Positions 5,770-8,967 of a stretch of DNA of 8,967 nt are shown here, piece by piece (positions within the stretch are counted from its first letter, which is position 1; the number at the start of each line of letters is the position of its first letter). Source of the stretch: Actinomycetales bacterium Ga0077552 (lineage in GTDB: Bacteria; Actinomycetota; Actinomycetes; Actinomycetales; Microbacteriaceae). The stretch lies in NCBI GenBank assembly GCA_001464255.1, contig LNFD01000371.1, positions 1-8,967 on the forward strand. The letters are read 5' to 3'. The notes under the pieces are model-generated. The model was not told the DNA's origin. It ran no database searches and was given only the letters and a program-made list of their open reading frames with translations. The translations under genes and the position numbers were made by a program.

Positions 5770-6860
5770 CCCGCCCGCTGCGCGAGGCCCGCATCTCGTC
5801 GGCGGCGATCGGGGCGAACGCCGAGACGATGCGCCGCGCTGTGCCGACCCGGCACGCGATGGCGATCGTCAAGGCCGACGGCTACGGCCACGGCGCCGTC
5901 ACGGCCGCGCGCGCCGCTCTCGAGGCGGGCATCGACCACCTCGGCGTCGCTGATCTCGACGAGGCCTTCGAGCTGCGGGCGGCAGGCATCGACGCGCCCG
6001 TGCTGGCCTGGCTGCACGACCCCGAGGCCGACTTCGCCGCGGCCGCCGAGGCGGGCATCGCGCTCGGCGTGAGCTCGCGCGCGCAGCTCGCGCGCGCCGC
6101 CGCGACCGGGCACCGTGCGACCGTGCACATCAAGGTCGACACGGGGCTCTCGCGCAACGGCGTGGTCGAGGCCGAGTGGGGCCCGCTCGTCGAGGCGCTC
6201 GCCGCCGCGGTCGGCGCGGGCGAGCTCGTGCTCGGCGGCGTCTTCAGCCATCTCTCGAACACCTCGTCCGACGACGATCGCGCGCAGGTGGTCGCCTTCG
6301 AGCGGTTCGTGGATGCCCTGCGCAGCGTGGGGCTCGAGCCGGGCATCCGGCACCTGGCCGCGTCGGCCGCGGCGCTCGACCACCCCGCGGCCCGCTACGA
6401 CATGGTGCGCCTCGGGCTCGCGCTCTACGGCATCGCCCCCGAACGGCACCTGCGGGGCACGCTGCCGCTGCGGCCCGCCATGCAGCTGAGCGCGCGCGTC
6501 GTGGGCCTCAAGCGCGTGCCAGCAGGCAGCGGGGTCTCGTACGGGTACCTGCACCGCACGAGCGCGCCGACGACCCTCGCGCTCGTGCCCCTCGGCTACG
6601 CCGACGGCGTGCCCCGTGCGGCCGTCGACGCGCCCGTGCTGATCGGCGACCGCAGGCACCGGGTCGTCGGCCGTATCGCGATGGACCAGCTCGTCGTCGA
6701 CGTGGGCGACGCCCCCGTCGCGCTTGGCGACCGGGCGGTGCTGTGGGGCGACCCCGCCGACGGCGAGCCCGGTGTCGACGAGTGGGCCGACGCCGCGGGC
6801 ACGATCGCCTACGAGCTCGTCACGCGCCTGGGCCGCCGCGTGCACCGCACGAGGGCGTGA
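5766..6860 (+). CDS. alr: Alanine racemase
   Basis: This PLP enzyme interconverts L- and D-alanine, supplying D-Ala for the peptidoglycan stem peptide. The 364-residue product has both family domains. The N-terminal TIM barrel carries the PLP lysine in AIVKADGYGHG (33-43, Lys36). HIKVDTGLSRNG (121-132) includes Lys123, at the position that is carbamylated in characterised enzymes, and Arg130. RLGLALYG at 215-222 is also typical. The C-terminal beta domain contributes the second catalytic base, Tyr259 in GVSYGYLH, and the GRIAMDQ segment (303-309). The ATG overlaps the acpS stop (ATGA), strongly supporting this start. The stop overlaps or abuts the start of tsaE. All key residues are present, so the enzyme should be active. 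Confidence 0.97.
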   Translation: MTRPLREARISSAAIGANAETMRRAVPTRHAMAIVKADGYGHGAVTAARAALEAGIDHLGVADLDEAFELRAAGIDAPVLAWLHDPEADFAAAAEAGIALGVSSRAQLARAAATGHRATVHIKVDTGLSRNGVVEAEWGPLVEALAAAVGAGELVLGGVFSHLSNTSSDDDRAQVVAFERFVDALRSVGLEPGIRHLAASAAALDHPAARYDMVRLGLALYGIAPERHLRGTLPLRPAMQLSARVVGLKRVPAGSGVSYGYLHRTSAPTTLALVPLGYADGVPRAAVDAPVLIGDRRHRVVGRIAMDQLVVDVGDAPVALGDRAVLWGDPADGEPGVDEWADAAGTIAYELVTRLGRRVHRTRA

Positions 6861-6865
6861 CGCGC

Positions 6866-7363
6866 ATGACGGTGACGCTGACGATCGCCGACCCCGAGGG
6901 CATGGCGCGGTTCGGCGCCGTGCTCGCAGCCCAGCTGGGCGCGGGCGACACGGTGCTGCTGACGGGCGAGCTCGGTGCGGGCAAGACGACCCTCACGCGC
7001 GGGCTCGGTGCCGCGCTCGGCGTGCGCGGCACGGTCACGAGCCCGACCTTCGTGCTCGCGCGCACGCACCCGCGCCCCGAGGGGCCGCCGCTCGTGCACG
7101 TCGACGCGTACCGGCTGCGCGACGCCGCCGAGCTCGACGACCTCGACCTCGACTTCGCGGGCTCGATCGTCGTCGTCGAGTGGGGCGCGGGGCTGCTCGA
7201 GCACCTCGTCGACGAGTGGCTCGCCATCACGATCGAGCGGCCCGTTGGCGCGACGACGATCGACGACCCTGACGAAGACGCCGTCGAGCCGCGCACCGTG
7301 ACGGTCTCGGGCGTCGGCGCTCGGTGGGCCGACCTAGGCTGGCTGCATGCTGCTGGCGATTGA
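6866..7363 (+). CDS. tsaE: tRNA t6A biosynthesis ATPase TsaE
   Basis: TsaE is the ATPase of the bacterial TsaB-TsaD-TsaE complex that installs threonylcarbamoyl on A37 of ANN-decoding tRNAs. The 165-residue product is close to the family length of about 150-160. The Walker A motif GELGAGKTT is at 34-42, SPTF at 59-62, HVDAYRL at 78-84 and VVVEWG at 102-107, in the expected family order. The ATG at 6866 is chosen because GAGGG lies 10 bases upstream. An in-frame GTG at 6857 overlaps the alr stop as GTGA and would add three residues; it cannot be ruled out. The last 17 bases overlap tsaB in another frame. Codon 157 is CTA, the only leucine CTA I found in the window, and it forms part of a possible tsaB promoter. 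Confidence 0.94.
   Translation: MTVTLTIADPEGMARFGAVLAAQLGAGDTVLLTGELGAGKTTLTRGLGAALGVRGTVTSPTFVLARTHPRPEGPPLVHVDAYRLRDAAELDDLDLDFAGSIVVVEWGAGLLEHLVDEWLAITIERPVGATTIDDPDEDAVEPRTVTVSGVGARWADLGWLHAAGD
7335..7340 (+). promoter_or_regulatory. Candidate internal leaderless promoter for tsaB
   Basis: TAGGCT, identical to the box at 8-13, lies inside the tsaE reading frame with 6 bases before the tsaB ATG, the spacing of a leaderless promoter. It is created by a CTA leucine codon followed by GGC and TGG. No clear -35 box is visible about 17 bases upstream. No good Shine-Dalgarno sequence precedes tsaB. Confidence 0.35.
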
Positions 7364-7961
7364 CACCTCCGCGGGCACCGCGGTCGCCGTCGTCGCCGAC
7401 GACGGGCGCGTGCTCGCCGAGCGCTCGACCGACGACACCCGGCGCCACGCCGAGGTCATCGGCCCGTTCCTCGAGTCGGTGCTGCACGCCGACGGGGTCT
7501 CGGCCGCCGCGCTCACGGGGGTCGTCACGGGCATCGGGCCGGGGCCGTACACGGGCCTGCGCGTCGGCATCGCGGCGGCGCGCGCGGTCGCGTTCGCGCG
7601 GGGCATCCCGCTGCTGCCGGTGCCCAGCCACGACGCCGTCGCGCTCGCGCTCGTCGAGGGCGGAATCGCCGCGGGCCGGTTCTCGGTGGTCACGGATGCC
7701 CGGCGCCGCGAGGTCGCCGTGACGACCTACACGGCCGCCCTGCCCCTCCCGGCGGTCGCGGCGCCCGCGCACCTCGTCGCGCGTCTCGAGTGGACGCCCG
7801 AGGAGGGCGTCGCCGCGCACGAGGTGACGCAGATCCCCGCCGGGCCGCTCGCCCACGTCGCCCTCGCCCGGCTCGCGGCCGGCCTGCCCTTCGCTGCCCC
7901 GCAGCCGCTCTACCTGCGCGCGCCCGATGTGACGCTCTCGAGCCCCAAGCGGGTGAGCTGA
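7347..7961 (+). CDS. tsaB: tRNA t6A biosynthesis protein TsaB
   Basis: TsaB is the ASKHA-fold partner of TsaD in the t6A-forming complex. It has lost catalysis and acts as a scaffold. The 204-residue product has the family N-terminus MLLAIDTSAGTAVAVV, matching the usual LxIDTS start. The signature GIGPGPYTGLRVGIAAARA is at about 62-80. VTDARRREV (115-123) matches the conserved DARxxEV segment. PLYLRAPDV near the C-terminus is also typical. The ATG lies 17 bases inside the end of tsaE. The stop overlaps the rimI start as TGATG. Expression could come from coupling with tsaE or from the TAGGCT box just upstream. Confidence 0.93.
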   Translation: MLLAIDTSAGTAVAVVADDGRVLAERSTDDTRRHAEVIGPFLESVLHADGVSAAALTGVVTGIGPGPYTGLRVGIAAARAVAFARGIPLLPVPSHDAVALALVEGGIAAGRFSVVTDARRREVAVTTYTAALPLPAVAAPAHLVARLEWTPEEGVAAHEVTQIPAGPLAHVALARLAAGLPFAAPQPLYLRAPDVTLSSPKRVS

Positions 7962-8425
7962 TGGCCGCCGAGCACGTGCTGCTGCGCGACGCCGACCTCG
8001 CCGATCTCGACGCGATCATGGCGCTCGAGGCCGCGACCTTCCCCTCCGATGCCTGGAGCCGCGAGATGATGGCCGCCGAGCTCGCCGCGCCGCACACGCG
8101 CTACCTCGTCGCCGTGGTCGACGGGCAGACCGTCGGCTACGCGGGGCTCAGCGCGCCGGCGGGCGCGTCGCAGGCCGACGTGCAGACCATCGCGGTCGAT
8201 GCGGCGCATCGCGGGCGCGGCATCGGCGCGCTGCTGCTCGAGCGCCTGCTCGACGAGGCGCGAGAGCGCCGCGTCGACGACGTGCTGCTCGAGGTGCGCG
8301 CCGACAACCCCGACGCCCAGCGCCTCTACGAGCGGCACGGCTTCGCGCCCATCGCCGTGCGGCCTCGCTACTATCAGCCCGACGACGTCGACGCGATCGT
8401 CATGCGGTGGGAGGCGGCCCCATGA
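7961..8425 (+). CDS. rimI: Ribosomal-protein-alanine N-acetyltransferase RimI
   Basis: This GNAT-family enzyme uses acetyl-CoA to acetylate protein N-termini; in E. coli the target is ribosomal protein S18. The 154-residue product is the typical RimI length. The acetyl-CoA-binding motif A, IAVDAAHRGRGIGALLL, is at 77-93 with RGRGIG at 84-89. LEVRADN (110-116) includes Glu111, matching the catalytic Glu103 of E. coli RimI. RLYERHGF is at 121-128 with Tyr123 as the likely general acid, and RYYQP at 136-140. The start overlaps the tsaB stop (TGATG), and the stop overlaps the tsaD start (ATGA). The tsaB-rimI-tsaD order is widely conserved in Gram-positive bacteria, which supports RimI over a generic GNAT. 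In actinobacteria its substrate range may be broader than S18. Confidence 0.92.
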   Translation: MAAEHVLLRDADLADLDAIMALEAATFPSDAWSREMMAAELAAPHTRYLVAVVDGQTVGYAGLSAPAGASQADVQTIAVDAAHRGRGIGALLLERLLDEARERRVDDVLLEVRADNPDAQRLYERHGFAPIAVRPRYYQPDDVDAIVMRWEAAP

Positions 8426-8967
8426 GCGCGCAGCCACTGGTCTTGGGCATCGAATCGAGCTGCGACGAGACCGGCATCGGCATCGTGCGCGGCACGACCC
8501 TGCTCGCGAACGTCATCTCGTCGTCGATGGAGGAGCACGCCCGCTTCGGCGGCGTCGTGCCCGAAGTCGCCGCGCGCGCCCACCTCGAGGCCCTCGAACC
8601 CGCCCTGCGCCAGGCGCTCGACACGGCGGGGGTGACGCTCGACGAGCTCGACGCGATCGCCGTGACGAGCGGGCCGGGCCTCAGCGGCGCCCTCATGGTC
8701 GGCGTCGGCGCCGCGAAGGCGCTCGCCGTGGCGCTCGACAAGCCCTTCTACGCGGTCAACCACCTCGTCGGGCACGTGGGCGCCGACGTGCTGCGCACCG
8801 AGGGCGAGCCCGCGATCGAGCTGCCGACGATCGCCCTGCTCGTCTCGGGCGGCCACACCTCGCTGCTGCACGTGCGCGACCTCACGAACGATGTCGAGCT
8901 GCTCGGCGAGACGATCGACGACGCCGCTGGTGAGGCCTTCGACAAGGTCGCCCGACTGCTCGGCCTG
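8422..8967 (+). CDS. tsaD: tRNA N6-adenosine threonylcarbamoyltransferase TsaD (5' part)
   Basis: TsaD is the catalytic subunit that transfers threonylcarbamoyl from the adenylate intermediate to A37 of tRNA, giving t6A. Only the first 182 residues are in the window; the family is usually about 340-350 long, so roughly half is missing because the window ends, not because of a mutation. Visible features are the N-terminal LGIESSCDETG (8-18), GGVVPEVAARAH (43-54), TSGPGLSGALMVG (82-94), the metal-ligand pair His114 and His118 in NHLVGH, the SGGHT nucleotide-site loop (142-146), and TIDDAAGEAFDKVAR (164-178). The ATG overlaps the rimI stop as ATGA. It completes the tsaE-tsaB-tsaD set in one transcription unit. 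The remaining partner, TsaC, which makes the adenylate, is not in this window. Confidence 0.95.
   Translation, partial: MSAQPLVLGIESSCDETGIGIVRGTTLLANVISSSMEEHARFGGVVPEVAARAHLEALEPALRQALDTAGVTLDELDAIAVTSGPGLSGALMVGVGAAKALAVALDKPFYAVNHLVGHVGADVLRTEGEPAIELPTIALLVSGGHTSLLHVRDLTNDVELLGETIDDAAGEAFDKVARLLGL

Noticed and set aside
5334..6845. Long minus-strand open frame opposite acpS and alr, and similar long frames opposite glmM (603-1718, 1737-2786).
   Set aside because: They mirror well-supported genes, have compositions dominated by Arg, Ala, Gly, Asp and His typical of antisense frames in GC-rich DNA, and carry no recognised motif.
1391..8210. Recurrent GGATGCC/GATGC words across the genes, possibly a DNA motif.
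   Set aside because: They are Asp-Ala codon pairs using GAT. By eye GAC-GCN pairs are at least as common, and the words follow the reading frames, so this looks like codon context rather than a binding motif.

Overview
The window is very GC-rich, and its coding is compact. It uses GTG as well as ATG starts, has ATGA/TGATG overlaps between genes, and shows TAnnnT-type -10 boxes placed 6-8 bases before start codons. Together with the gene order (rplM-rpsI-glmM, coaA, glmS, acpS, alr, tsaE-tsaB-rimI-tsaD) this points to a chromosomal core region of an actinobacterium, most likely of the Microbacteriaceae type. That taxonomic call is inference from gene order and sequence style, not from a search.

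Layout: positions 1-141 are the untranslated region before rplM, with a promoter-like box at the window edge and two good RNA hairpins. Positions 142-2516 hold rplM (L13), rpsI (S9) and glmM (phosphoglucosamine mutase), all on the plus strand with short gaps. coaA (pantothenate kinase) lies on the minus strand at 2521-3465. It converges on glmM with only 4 bases between stop codons and diverges from glmS across 57 bases. From 3523 to the window end everything is on the plus strand: glmS, acpS, alr, tsaE, tsaB, rimI and a tsaD cut off by the window edge. From acpS onward the genes abut or overlap, so they are probably co-transcribed.

How the genes work together: GlmS and GlmM are successive steps from fructose-6-phosphate toward UDP-GlcNAc, and Alr makes D-alanine, so three genes feed peptidoglycan. 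CoaA starts CoA synthesis, and CoA is the donor that AcpS uses to activate acyl carrier protein. TsaE, TsaB and TsaD form the bacterial t6A tRNA-modification machinery, with the acetyltransferase RimI inserted between tsaB and tsaD. L13 and S9 are ribosomal proteins.

This is ordinary, conserved housekeeping DNA. I see no mobile element, CRISPR, phage, RNA gene or novel multi-gene system. The points worth a second look are regulatory: a symmetric divergent promoter region with a palindrome exactly midway between the coaA and glmS start codons, a structured rplM leader, and a possible internal leaderless promoter inside tsaE that creates the only CTA leucine codon I found in the window.
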